A stretch of 64,000 nt of DNA, from positions 1-64,000 of the forward strand of contig MIBZ01000032.1 of the NCBI GenBank assembly GCA_001829675.1. The letters are read 5' to 3'. This DNA is from Sulfurimonas sp. RIFCSPLOWO2_12_36_12 (lineage in GTDB: Bacteria > Campylobacterota > Campylobacteria > Campylobacterales > Sulfurimonadaceae). The position numbers were made by a program, and so were the translations under genes. Positions within the stretch are counted from its first letter, which is position 1. The number at the start of each line of letters is the position of its first letter. Under the pieces are notes generated by a model. It was given only the letters and a program-made list of their open reading frames with translations. It had not been told where the DNA came from and did no database searches. Positions 1-7,342 of this stretch are shown piece by piece.

Positions 1-1116
1 CCCAAAACATGGGATTTTGATATTGTATTTATCTGCAATTGCATAAAATCTCTCTAAAAGTTCCGGCAGAGCCGAACGAGGAACCGTTACATCCTCATTT
101 AGCTTCTTGCTTCCATAAACACTAAGAGATTGAGATGCGTTTCGTCTTGCAAACCAGATATCCGAAGCCTCTTTTTTATCTTTTGCTATCTTAAACTCAC
201 TGCAGCCGTTTTCACGAAATACTTTCTCAATCACGCCAAGCTGATAGTTTAAATCCTCTTCCAAATTTCCATCAACATCAGTTACCAAAAGCGCGCCCGC
301 ATCAACAGGAAGCCCTTTTTTATAAGTCTGCTCAACCGCTCTTATGGTCAAATTGTCCAGAAATTCCATAGCGACAGGCGTAATTCCGCTTGCCATAGTT
401 TTATAAACCGCATTCATAGCATCGTTTACCGTAGCAAAAATTCCCATTGCCGTTTTTGTCATTTTAGGTTTTGGAATAAGTCTCAGAGTAATCTCGCTTA
501 AAACCGCCAAAGTTCCTTCGCTTGCTATTAAAATACCGCTGATGTTATAACCTGCAACATCTTTGATTGTTCGTTTTCCGGCTTTTATAATGTCTCCGTT
601 TGGTAAAACTGCACGAGTTGCCATTACATAATCTTTTGTAATGCCATATTTTGCAGCCCTCATTCCGCCGGCATTTTCGCTTACATTTCCGCCGATGCTA
701 GAGTACTCTTGGCTGGCAGGGTCTGGCGGATAAAAAAGCCCAACCTCTTCAACCGCGCGCTGCAAATCCATATTAATCACGCCAGGCTGAACAACTGCAA
801 CCATATTTTTCATATCAATCTCTAAAATTTTGTTCATATGTTTTTCCATGGCAAGAACAATTCCGCCGCTGCTTGGAAGTGCACCGCCCGTAAAACCGCT
901 TCCCGCACCTCGCGGAACTATTACTATTTTATGCTCATTACAATATTTTAAAATCTTGCTTATGTCGTCTTCATTTCGCGGAAATATAACAGCATCAGGC
1001 TCAAAATGTTCCCTTGTCGCATCATAAGAGTATGCTATTAGATGCGCTTTGTCGCTATAGATATTTTCATTGCCTACTATTTGACTAAAATAGTCCAAAT
1101 GTTTTTTTTCTATCAT
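1..1116 (-). CDS. glcD: Glycolate oxidase subunit GlcD (FAD-linked), 3' end cut by window edge
   Basis: FAD-dependent 2-hydroxyacid oxidase subunit that oxidises glycolate or D-lactate and passes electrons to the respiratory chain. The frame stays open for 372 codons from the ATG at 1114-1116 to the window edge. The FAD-binding (PCMH) domain shows the phosphate-binding loop PRGAGSGFTGGA at about residues 68-79 and PPDPAS...IGGNVSENAGG at about 130-151. The last visible residues (IPCFG) directly precede the usual HAGDGN stretch. Family members have about 460 residues, so roughly 90 are off the window. The start overlaps the end of the upstream gene by 32 bp, so the two are co-transcribed. The order PgbA-like gene then glcD matches Helicobacter pylori. 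Family assignment is firm; the exact substrate is not. Confidence 0.9.
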   Translation of the reverse strand, partial: MIEKKHLDYFSQIVGNENIYSDKAHLIAYSYDATREHFEPDAVIFPRNEDDISKILKYCNEHKIVIVPRGAGSGFTGGALPSSGGIVLAMEKHMNKILEIDMKNMVAVVQPGVINMDLQRAVEEVGLFYPPDPASQEYSSIGGNVSENAGGMRAAKYGITKDYVMATRAVLPNGDIIKAGKRTIKDVAGYNISGILIASEGTLAVLSEITLRLIPKPKMTKTAMGIFATVNDAMNAVYKTMASGITPVAMEFLDNLTIRAVEQTYKKGLPVDAGALLVTDVDGNLEEDLNYQLGVIEKVFRENGCSEFKIAKDKKEASDIWFARRNASQSLSVYGSKKLNEDVTVPRSALPELLERFYAIADKYNIKIPCFG

Positions 1117-1918
1117 CTTTTTTCCCTTCAAAATCAAACTCATCAAGTAAATCTTTCAATTTTTCATTACCGCTTTTAACAATCTCATAAAGCGTCTTAT
1201 CATTAGGATTTGCTTTTATTATTAGCTCATAGTAGTGTGGCTCATACTCCTCAAGCTCATCACTTCCCTCTCCCCACCAAGCAGCATCAATCTCCGGAAC
1301 TCTTGTATAAAACGGCAAACTAACCTCTTTTTGCTCTACTTTTGCATCTGTAATTGCTAAAATTTTAAAACTTTTAGCATCCAGCGTATAAACTCTGTTG
1401 TCCAAAAATATAAATACCAAACCTACTGAACTATCAATACTCATCTGAGTGAAATCACTTCTAAGCGGCGTCGGATGTCCGTTAAAAGAGAGAACAGTTG
1501 CAAAAATATCCGGATGCACCCATTGAAGTTTTGAGTTTTTAGTAATTTTATAATATATCTCTTCATTAGGGGCTATCAAAATACCTCTTGTGTATCCAAA
1601 AGCCAAAACAGCCGTATCGCCAACTTTTACTTCCCATTTGCCATCCGGCAAGGCACTGCTGGCAAGTGCATTGTACCGGCTTATTTGAACTTTGGCTATC
1701 TTGCTGCCTTCGTCATAACTTGTAACAACTGCATTTTTCAAGATTGTCGTATGCCCATCGGCTATCTCATGAACAATAAAACCGCTTACTCCCACATCAA
1801 TCTTTTCAACTTTAATCGTGACTTCGGTTGCATCTTCATTAATCCCAATAACAGGCGATTTAACCACATTTCCAAAAAGTTCTAACGCTATAATAAAAAA
1901 CAGAAATACTTGCTTCAT
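1085..1918 (-). CDS. PgbA N-terminal-domain envelope protein
   Basis: Envelope protein resembling the N-terminal domain of the Helicobacter plasminogen-binding proteins PgbA/PgbB. I chose the ATG at 1918 (277 aa); a GTG at 1927 would add three residues. A signal peptide is visible at the N-terminus (MKQVFLFF... up to about residue 17). The body is rich in beta-type sequence and contains YTRGILIAPNEEIY, a stretch I associate with this family. The C-terminal 50 residues are acidic and charged. It is shorter than H. pylori PgbA, which has a long lysine-rich tail. It lies directly upstream of glcD and divergent from an M23 peptidase, as in H. pylori. Plasminogen binding has no obvious role in a free-living bacterium, so the real function is unknown. 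Confidence 0.72.
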   Translation of the reverse strand: MKQVFLFFIIALELFGNVVKSPVIGINEDATEVTIKVEKIDVGVSGFIVHEIADGHTTILKNAVVTSYDEGSKIAKVQISRYNALASSALPDGKWEVKVGDTAVLAFGYTRGILIAPNEEIYYKITKNSKLQWVHPDIFATVLSFNGHPTPLRSDFTQMSIDSSVGLVFIFLDNRVYTLDAKSFKILAITDAKVEQKEVSLPFYTRVPEIDAAWWGEGSDELEEYEPHYYELIIKANPNDKTLYEIVKSGNEKLKDLLDEFDFEGKKDDRKKTFGLF

Positions 1919-1938
1919 TTCTTTCACTTTGTAAATAA

Positions 1939-1953
1939 TATAATGCGATTATA
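1939..1953. promoter_or_regulatory. Divergent back-to-back -10 boxes (pgbA-like / M23 peptidase)
   Basis: A TATAAT on the plus strand (1939-1944) faces a TATAAT on the minus strand (read as ATTATA at 1948-1953), only 3 bp apart. Each sits at a plausible distance from its gene: about 23 nt of leader to the PgbA-like ATG, and 65-80 nt to the peptidase start. No clear -35 boxes are seen, which is normal for Campylobacterota sigma70 promoters. Confidence 0.5.
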
Positions 1954-2014
1954 TCAAACAAACCTCATACTAAGGCAAATTTTGTTAAAGTTTTAAAATT
2001 ATTTTTTAAAATTT

Positions 2015-3241
2015 ATGGTTACGGTTTATATTATGATACGATTATTTTTATTTTTATTTTTAGCAGCATCTCTCTTCGGCTCTCGCGTAGAAACATTTCG
2101 ATGGAGCGATGGAGAGACTTATATATCTTTTTTAGAGAGAAACAAACTTCCTCTAAAGCCCCTTTACTACGACTTAGATGAAGATGATCAACAAATTAGC
2201 GAAGAGATTATTGCCGGTGTTCATTATCAAGTATCGAAAAATGACAAGGGAGAGATGGAGCAAACATTTATACCGCTAAACGATGAGTTGCAGATTCATA
2301 TATACAAGAAGAAGGGTGAATATTTTTTTGAAACTATTCCCATCATAAGTGAAACAAAAACTGAAGCACTCACCTTAAAAATAGACCACTCTCCCTACTT
2401 GGATATCATAAGAGAGACCGGTTCAAAAAAACTTGCAACAATATTTGTCTCAAGCTTCAAACACTCACTAAATTTCAAAAAAGAGCTGCAAAAAGGCGAT
2501 ACCCTTGCTATGATATATGAGCAAAAATATCGCATGGGAAAGCCTTTTTCAATGCCGACACTAAAAGTTGCCATGATAGAGATGAACAACAAAAAAAACT
2601 ATATTTATTTAAATGACAATGACGGCAGATTTTATAACGAAGATGGAAATGAGATTGAAGAGTTTTTGCTTGCAAACCCCATACGAAACGCAAGAGTATC
2701 ATCACAATTTACAACAAGAAGATTCCATCCAATTTTACAAAAGTATCGTGCTCATCAAGGTGTTGATTATGCAGCTGGGCGCGGCACTCCAATTTTAGCT
2801 GCTGGTGACGGAAAAGTTGCTTTCATAGGTGAAACAAGAGGTTATGGCAAAATAATAAAACTACAGCACAATGATGGTTATCTAACCCTTTATGCGCATC
2901 AAAGCTCTTTTAGAAAAGGGATAAAAAACGGCTTGTCTGTTAAACAAGGGCAAATTATAGGCTATGTCGGAAGCACAGGACTCTCAACTGGTCCCCACCT
3001 TCACTTTGGACTCTACCAAGATGGTCGCGCTATTGACCCACTTAGGGTTGTTCAACTGGCTACAAAAATACTAAAAGGAAAAGAGAAAACTGCATTTTTA
3101 AAATTAAAATCAAATTATGACGAGAGCATAAGATTGCATCTTAAAAATGAGACTAAATTTGAAAGAATTTCAATGCCTGACACGGTTTGTTACTTCTTTG
3201 ATGGAGAAAGTTGCGTACAAGATAAACTGAGCCCAAACTAA
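2015..3241 (+). CDS. M23 family metallopeptidase, Csd3/HdpA-like
   Basis: Zinc peptidase predicted to cut peptidoglycan cross-links in the periplasm. The H. pylori homologue Csd3 (HdpA) is a DD-carboxypeptidase/endopeptidase needed for cell shape. The product has 408 aa with a hydrophobic signal segment near residues 8-22. An N-terminal inhibitory-type region fills about 25-220. The LytM/M23 domain spans about 225-345 with HxxxD (H247, D251), YAH (H295) and HLH (H328, H330) zinc/catalytic residues. All key residues are present. An internal ATG at 2033 (MIRLFLF) would give a more typical signal peptide and is an equally good start; neither has a clear ribosome-binding site. It is divergent from the pgbA-like/glcD pair, as in H. 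pylori. Confidence 0.85.
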   Translation: MVTVYIMIRLFLFLFLAASLFGSRVETFRWSDGETYISFLERNKLPLKPLYYDLDEDDQQISEEIIAGVHYQVSKNDKGEMEQTFIPLNDELQIHIYKKKGEYFFETIPIISETKTEALTLKIDHSPYLDIIRETGSKKLATIFVSSFKHSLNFKKELQKGDTLAMIYEQKYRMGKPFSMPTLKVAMIEMNNKKNYIYLNDNDGRFYNEDGNEIEEFLLANPIRNARVSSQFTTRRFHPILQKYRAHQGVDYAAGRGTPILAAGDGKVAFIGETRGYGKIIKLQHNDGYLTLYAHQSSFRKGIKNGLSVKQGQIIGYVGSTGLSTGPHLHFGLYQDGRAIDPLRVVQLATKILKGKEKTAFLKLKSNYDESIRLHLKNETKFERISMPDTVCYFFDGESCVQDKLSPN

Positions 3242-3267
3242 ATAATACAAACTTTCTGTAATTTACA

Positions 3268-5132
3268 CTATCCAAATTCAATAGGGTCCATATCTATTTC
3301 TGCCAAACTATTTCTACATGTCGAAATTGCTCTGATAATATCCGTACTTTTATCGGCTCTTAGAAGTATCTCAAACCTATACTTATCTGAAACTCTTTCA
3401 ATACCGCACTTTCCAAACCCGACTATCTCTATGTCTGAAGCGGTTCTTAAGCACTCCTGCATCTCATTCATTGCATCCTGAGCTTTTATGCCGTTTTTAT
3501 GCGAAAATAGTATTCTACAAAGCTTTTTATATGGCGGATAGAGCTCTTTGCGGTACTCTTTTTCATCTTCTAAAAAATCTTCATATTTATCGACAAAGGC
3601 ACTAAAAAAAGCTTCATTAAAACTCTGCACCAGAACTTTTGCACTCTCTTTCCGCCCGCTTCTACCTGCTACTTGGATGAGAGTTGACAACGCTTTTTCT
3701 CTGGCTCTATAATCACTCATATTTAGCATGTTATCCATCCCCAAAACCACTGCCAAAGTCACTCCATGATAATCATGTCCCTTGCTTAACATCTGTGTTC
3801 CGACAAGTATATCAATCTCTCCATCGTTAAAATTTTTCAGGGCTTTTTTGAGTTTGTTTGTCGTAGTTATAACATCTCTGTCAAATTGTTCTACTCTAGC
3901 TTCGGCAAACTCTTCTCTTATATTTTTAACGGCCTCGGCAGTTCCAAGTCTTGAACTTGTAAGCAGCGTACTTTTGCACTCTATGCATACTTGCGGAATA
4001 GCTTGAGAAAAATTACAGTAGTGGCACTTAAGCGAACGAGTCTTTTGATGAATACTCATTCCGACACTGCAAAAAACACATTTGTGTGTATGCCCGCAAT
4101 CTCCGCAGATAAGATACTTGAAATTTGCACGGGTCGGAAGAAAAAGTATTGCCTGTTCTTTCGCTGTTACACTTTTTTGTAAACTGCTCATTATTAAAGG
4201 CGATAAGCTCTCCGCACCTCGCTCATAAATAAACTCTTTTTGTGAGTTAAAATATCCGCCTTTGAGTCTTATGTGTGGAAACTTTACATAAGTGGTTAAA
4301 GATGGCGTAGCACTTCCCAAAACCACCGGAATATCATAAATTTTTCCCATATATATTGCTAAATCTCTTGCGTTGTAGCGAGGGCGCGAAGATGATTTGT
4401 AACTGTCATCGTGCTCTTCATCAACAACAATCAAACCCAACTCTTTAATCGGCAAAAACAGAGCCGAGCGGGGACCGGCGATTATCTTGGCAGTTCCGTC
4501 ATAAACGGCGCTGAGTGCTTTTTTCTTCTGAAGCGGCGTCAGTTTTGAGTGCCACATAACAACACTATTACCAAAGTGATTTTGCAATCTTTGGCTCATT
4601 TGCGGAGTTAGCGAGATTTCAGGCATTAAAAAAATAGAGCGTTTTTTTTGTGCAATCATCTCCTGAAAATATTTCATATAAATCTCTGTTTTTCCACTGC
4701 CAGTATCGCCAAAAAGAAGTGAAATTTTATGCTGTTTTAAAAAAGAGCCTCTTTTTGATTACTTGAGAGTTTTATACAAACCTCGTTCCCATGCTCTGCT
4801 TGGGAATGCATACTTATATCTGAATCCCCAAGTAAAACTTGGGAACTAGAAAACGGCAACATAAGCCCGAGTGCTTCGCCTAGTGAACAAAAATAGTAAG
4901 CAGAGATAAATCTAGAGAGGGAAAGCTGTTTTTCTGAGTAGATAGCATCGTAAACCTCTAAAATCTCGTTTGTTTTAAAATCAGGCTCTTTATAATCAGA
5001 TATAACCACACCTAAACATTCTCTATTTTTGACTTTTACTTTTACTTTCGTACCGATATTTACGATTTTTGAACTGTGATATGTAAACGGTTCTAGCGGA
5101 GAGTTTAAAAGTGTTATGTTGTAGTAATGCAA
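3268..5132 (-). pseudogene. priA: Primosomal helicase PriA, interrupted by a one-base frameshift
   Basis: PriA restarts stalled replication forks (3'-5' DEAH-type helicase). The N-terminal 131 codons (5132 to stop at 4737-4739) hold the 3'-end-binding domain. The rest continues in the -1 frame: LKQHKISLLF, then Walker A GDTGSGKT (4687-4710), DEEH box, and four zinc CxxC pairs (CGDC, CVFC, CHYC, CIEC), ending at 3268. The two frames meet at a run of six T (minus strand, 4744-4739); seven T would restore one reading frame of about 620 aa, the normal length for the phylum. No other lesion is visible. Options are a real mutation, phase variation, ribosomal or transcriptional slippage, or a sequencing/assembly error; the last is quite likely because priA is normally important. 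A repeat at 4782-4846 encodes about 22 extra in-frame residues. Confidence 0.85.
4782..4846. repeat. REP-like double hairpin inside priA coding sequence
   Basis: The plus strand reads CTCGTTCCCATGCTCTGC then TTGGGAATGCATA. This matches, with one substitution and one deletion, the reverse complement of the repeat at 6241-6270. A second hairpin follows: CCCAAGT (4827-4833), loop AAA, ACTTGGG (4837-4843). The CTCGTTCCCA...TGGGAATGCA pattern resembles palindromic REP-type repeats scattered in many proteobacterial genomes. On the minus strand it is read in frame as part of PriA, in the linker before the helicase Walker A. Confidence 0.7.
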
Positions 5133-5168
5133 TTTTTTTGTGCTTTTGAGTTTAAAGTATATATTGCA

Positions 5169-5504
5169 TTACTCTTCTAATGCTTTTTCTAATATTTTAA
5201 GAATATCTTCATCGGACATACTATCTATATAACTCTTTGAATATATTTTAAGGATTAAAACTTCAAAATACTCAGTAATTACATAGTAAATAACTCTAAA
5301 ACCACCGCTTTTTCCTTTTTTATTGCTACTATTTTTTATTCTTATTTTATATATATTTTTTCCTAAATGAATTCCGATACTGATGGGTTCAATTTCCAAA
5401 CTATCTATAAGGGTTAATATATCTTTTTTAATAAGTGGATATTTTTTTATTAAGTTTTTAATATCTTTTTTTGATTCTTCAATTAAACTGACTTTATAAG
5501 TCAT
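5169..5504 (-). CDS. RelE/ParE-superfamily toxin of a type II toxin-antitoxin pair
   Basis: A 111-aa basic protein with the compact alpha-alpha-beta layout of RelE/ParE toxins: N-terminal helices rich in Lys, then a beta-rich core (IYKIRI, KGKSGGFRVIYYV, VLILKIY). The KGKSGGFRVIYYV strand is characteristic of this superfamily. RelE members cleave mRNA in the ribosome and ParE members poison gyrase; the sequence does not tell which. It overlaps the upstream 69-aa gene by 11 bp, so translation is coupled in the classical antitoxin-first order. Base composition is more AT-rich than the neighbours, consistent with an accessory module. Catalytic residues were not assigned. Confidence 0.78.
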   Translation of the reverse strand: MTYKVSLIEESKKDIKNLIKKYPLIKKDILTLIDSLEIEPISIGIHLGKNIYKIRIKNSSNKKGKSGGFRVIYYVITEYFEVLILKIYSKSYIDSMSDEDILKILEKALEE

Positions 5505-5703
5505 TTAAAAAATCTCTAGCATCTGTTGATTTATGTTTTTTATTTTTTATATCTTTCAACTCTTGTGCAACTGCTTGAAAGTCACTTTTTATATCCACAT
5601 CATCAATCTTGAAATTTTTTATAATCCCATCTTTTAAGTTATTAATCAAAACCAAAAATAGTTCTAACGATTTATCTTCAATTTCTAGTTGAATTGTTTT
5701 CAT
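5494..5703 (-). CDS. Antitoxin partner of the RelE/ParE-type toxin
   Basis: A 69-aa, mixed-charge protein directly upstream of, and overlapping, the toxin gene. I recognise no named DNA-binding fold. The N-terminal half is acidic and hydrophobic (IQLEIEDKSLELFLVLINNL) and the C-terminus is helical and charged (AQELKDIKNKKHK), fitting a toxin-wrapping tail. The antitoxin role is inferred from position, size and overlap rather than from a domain. A possible -10 (TATACT, minus strand, 5735-5730) lies about 27 bp upstream of the start. Confidence 0.65.
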   Translation of the reverse strand: MKTIQLEIEDKSLELFLVLINNLKDGIIKNFKIDDVDIKSDFQAVAQELKDIKNKKHKSTDARDFLNDL

Positions 5704-5754
5704 ACAATCTCTCCCTATATAATTGCCGAAGTATAATCAAAATTTGTTAATATG

Positions 5755-6177
5755 CTAGTCAACCAGTTTTGAGCACTCAGTTCCAGATGTACATAAAAAT
5801 TTACCATTGGAAGAAGTATAGGTAAAAGTGTTTTCACTATCACCAACTTTATATTTATATGTGCCGTTTCCGCCAGACCAATTGCTTGCCGTAGCACTAC
5901 TAGTCATAGGGTATGTAAGAATTCCGCCAAAAAGCTTACCGGAGACATTGCCGTCCAAATTTGAAGCTGTAATATAATTAGAATCACCGAGTATAAGCCT
6001 AGATTGCCTTTCATTTACAATACCCGCTCTTATTGTTGCTATATCTGAACGACCTTTTGCTATATCAGCCAATTCTCTAGTTTGTCCAAACTTTGGAAGA
6101 GCAATAGCGGCTAAAATACCTAGAACCACAATCACAAAAATAAGCTCAATAAGAGTAAAAGCGTGAGAGAATTTCAT
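5755..6177 (-). CDS. Prepilin-type N-terminal cleavage/methylation domain protein (pseudopilin-like)
   Basis: A 140-aa type IV pilin or type II secretion pseudopilin-like protein. The N-terminus has the class III signal FTLIELIFVIVVLGILAAIALP with Glu at +5 of the mature protein, followed by one long hydrophobic helix that anchors it in the inner membrane. The residue before the cleavage site is Ala (SHA/FTLIEL) rather than the usual Gly, which may slow or alter cleavage by the prepilin peptidase. The globular part (GNGTYKYKVGDSENTFTY) resembles minor pseudopilins, and two cysteines near the C-terminus (CTSGTEC) could form a disulphide. A second pseudopilin gene lies just upstream on the same strand. 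No secretion ATPase is in the window. Confidence 0.85.
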   Translation of the reverse strand: MKFSHAFTLIELIFVIVVLGILAAIALPKFGQTRELADIAKGRSDIATIRAGIVNERQSRLILGDSNYITASNLDGNVSGKLFGGILTYPMTSSATASNWSGGNGTYKYKVGDSENTFTYTSSNGKFLCTSGTECSKLVD

Positions 6178-6240
6178 AAAAAACCTTAAATAATGATTTT
6201 TAAATTATCCGAAGATAACTTGAAAATAACTATTTTATAT

Positions 6241-6272
6241 ATGCATTCCCAAGCAGGAGCTTGGGAACGAGT
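6241..6272. repeat. REP-like palindrome downstream of a pseudopilin gene
   Basis: A perfect 9-bp stem TTCCCAAGC (6246-6254), loop AGGA, GCTTGGGAA (6259-6267), flanked by ATGCA and CGAG. It lies 6 bp after the stop of the 136-aa pseudopilin and could end or stabilise that transcript. It is the same repeat family as the element inside priA. Confidence 0.7.
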
Positions 6273-6277
6273 AGAGA

Positions 6278-6688
6278 TTACCAAGTAGCAATAGCTCCAG
6301 AAGCAGTAGTTGCAACTCTCCATTTTGGAGCACTAGTAGCATTACCATCATCAAAATCAACACCGAATTTACCACCACCCGTAGTATTTGCATCAAATGT
6401 ACAGTCCGTTTGATGACTTAACTCTTCAGGAATAGAATCAAGTTGTGTTAACAACTCTGTTTGAGTGTCACACAAGCTTGTTACTAAGCCACCTGTTGTA
6501 CCAGCAATAGACTGAGCCCATAAAGCAGGTCCAACAGTTCTATTCATTGTTCCAACAAAAGCTTCCACTTTTTGATTACGCGCTTGTTCAGAAACACCTA
6601 AAAATTTTGGAAGCGCAACAGCTGCCAAAATACCTAAAATAACGATAACGAAAATTAACTCTATCATAGTAAAACCAGCTCTTTTCAT
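6278..6688 (-). CDS. Prepilin-type N-terminal cleavage/methylation domain protein (pseudopilin-like)
   Basis: A 136-aa pilin-like protein with a canonical class III leader MKRAG/FTMIELIFVIVILGILAAVALP: Gly at -1, Glu at +5, and a hydrophobic anchor helix. The mature domain has two cysteines (SLCDTQT and TDCTFD) that probably form a disulphide, and a glycine-rich C-terminal segment (NTTGGGKFGVDFDDGNA). A good ribosome-binding site (AAGGAG) precedes the ATG. It is 100 bp upstream of the second pseudopilin gene, with a REP-like palindrome between. The pair probably contributes minor subunits to a type IV pilus, DNA uptake or secretion apparatus encoded elsewhere; which one cannot be decided here. 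Confidence 0.87.
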   Translation of the reverse strand: MKRAGFTMIELIFVIVILGILAAVALPKFLGVSEQARNQKVEAFVGTMNRTVGPALWAQSIAGTTGGLVTSLCDTQTELLTQLDSIPEELSHQTDCTFDANTTGGGKFGVDFDDGNATSAPKWRVATTASGAIATW

Positions 6689-6796
6689 AAGAACTCCTTG
6701 TAAAACAAAAATTCAGGTTACTCTAATAACCTTGATAAACATTATGAAGCATACAAGATTAATTATTGCTTAAGAGCTTAATCACATTCATAAAAA

Positions 6797-6823
6797 CCCT
6801 TCGACAAGCTCAGGGCGAACGGG
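6797..6823. repeat. Second REP-type palindromic repeat (CCCTTCGACAAGCTCAGGG type)
   Basis: CCCTTCGACAAGCTCAGGGC then GAACGGG is a sequence I know as a widely scattered palindromic repeat in bacterial genomes. It lies in the spacer upstream of the flgB sigma54 promoter and is unrelated in sequence to the CTCGTTCCC family seen at 4782 and 6241. Confidence 0.55.
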
Positions 6824-6856
6824 ATACGAACGAAGCCAAATAAAAATATGTTTAAA

Positions 6857-6874
6857 TTGGAACTCTAATTGCTT
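6857..6874 (+). promoter_or_regulatory. Sigma54 (RpoN) promoter for flgB-flgC-fliE
   Basis: TTGGAACTCTAATTGCTT fits the -24/-12 consensus TGGCAC-N5-TTGCT, with the invariant GG (6859-6860) and GC (6871-6872) separated by exactly 10 bp. It sits 27 bp before the flgB ATG, with an AAGGAG ribosome-binding site between. Rod genes are sigma54 targets in H. pylori and C. jejuni, controlled by the FlgSR system, which supports the call. Confidence 0.85.
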
Positions 6875-6900
6875 ATACCATTTAAAATAAAGGAGTTCAC

Positions 6901-7332
6901 ATGAGCATAGAAATCTCTGCAACACATGCATTAGCTGCGAAAGCCCTTGATTATAGAGCTATCCGTCAGGATATGATATCTTCAAATATTGCAAATGCTG
7001 ATACTCCATTTTACAAACCAAGGGATATTAGCTTTGATAACGCTTTAGCAGTTGAAAAAGCTAAAATTTTAAATCAAAACAGCCCAAAGCTAGAGATGGC
7101 TCAAACGAATGGTGCTCACATAGCATTTAAAGAAATCTCTGACTCAAAGCTTCCTACGACTTATTTTAGAGACGGTCATATGGCAAGAAACGATGGAAAC
7201 AGTGTTGATTTGGATGTTGAGACAACAGAGATGAGTAAAAATTCCATTATGTTTAGTGCTCTTGTCAGCGCACTAAAAAAAGATTCGGCAATTTTTACAA
7301 ATGTTATAGACGCATCTTCAAAAATAAGTTAA
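6901..7332 (+). CDS. flgB: Flagellar basal-body proximal rod protein FlgB
   Basis: Proximal rod subunit of the flagellar basal body, secreted through the flagellar type III export gate. The product is 143 aa, normal for FlgB. The N-terminal rod helix (ALAAKALDYRAIRQDMISSNIANADTP) holds the SNIANADTP motif shared by rod, hook and ring proteins. The C-terminal helix (VDLDVETTEMSKNSIMFSALVSALKK) is the matching amphipathic partner. First gene of flgB-flgC-fliE, 10 bp before flgC, under a sigma54-type promoter with a strong AAGGAG site. Confidence 0.96.
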   Translation: MSIEISATHALAAKALDYRAIRQDMISSNIANADTPFYKPRDISFDNALAVEKAKILNQNSPKLEMAQTNGAHIAFKEISDSKLPTTYFRDGHMARNDGNSVDLDVETTEMSKNSIMFSALVSALKKDSAIFTNVIDASSKIS

Positions 7333-7342
7333 GGACTAAAAA

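Noticed and set aside
4737-5132. 131-codon frame as an independent small gene
   Set aside because: It is the N-terminal domain of PriA; the downstream frame supplies the rest and lacks its own start before the Walker A motif.
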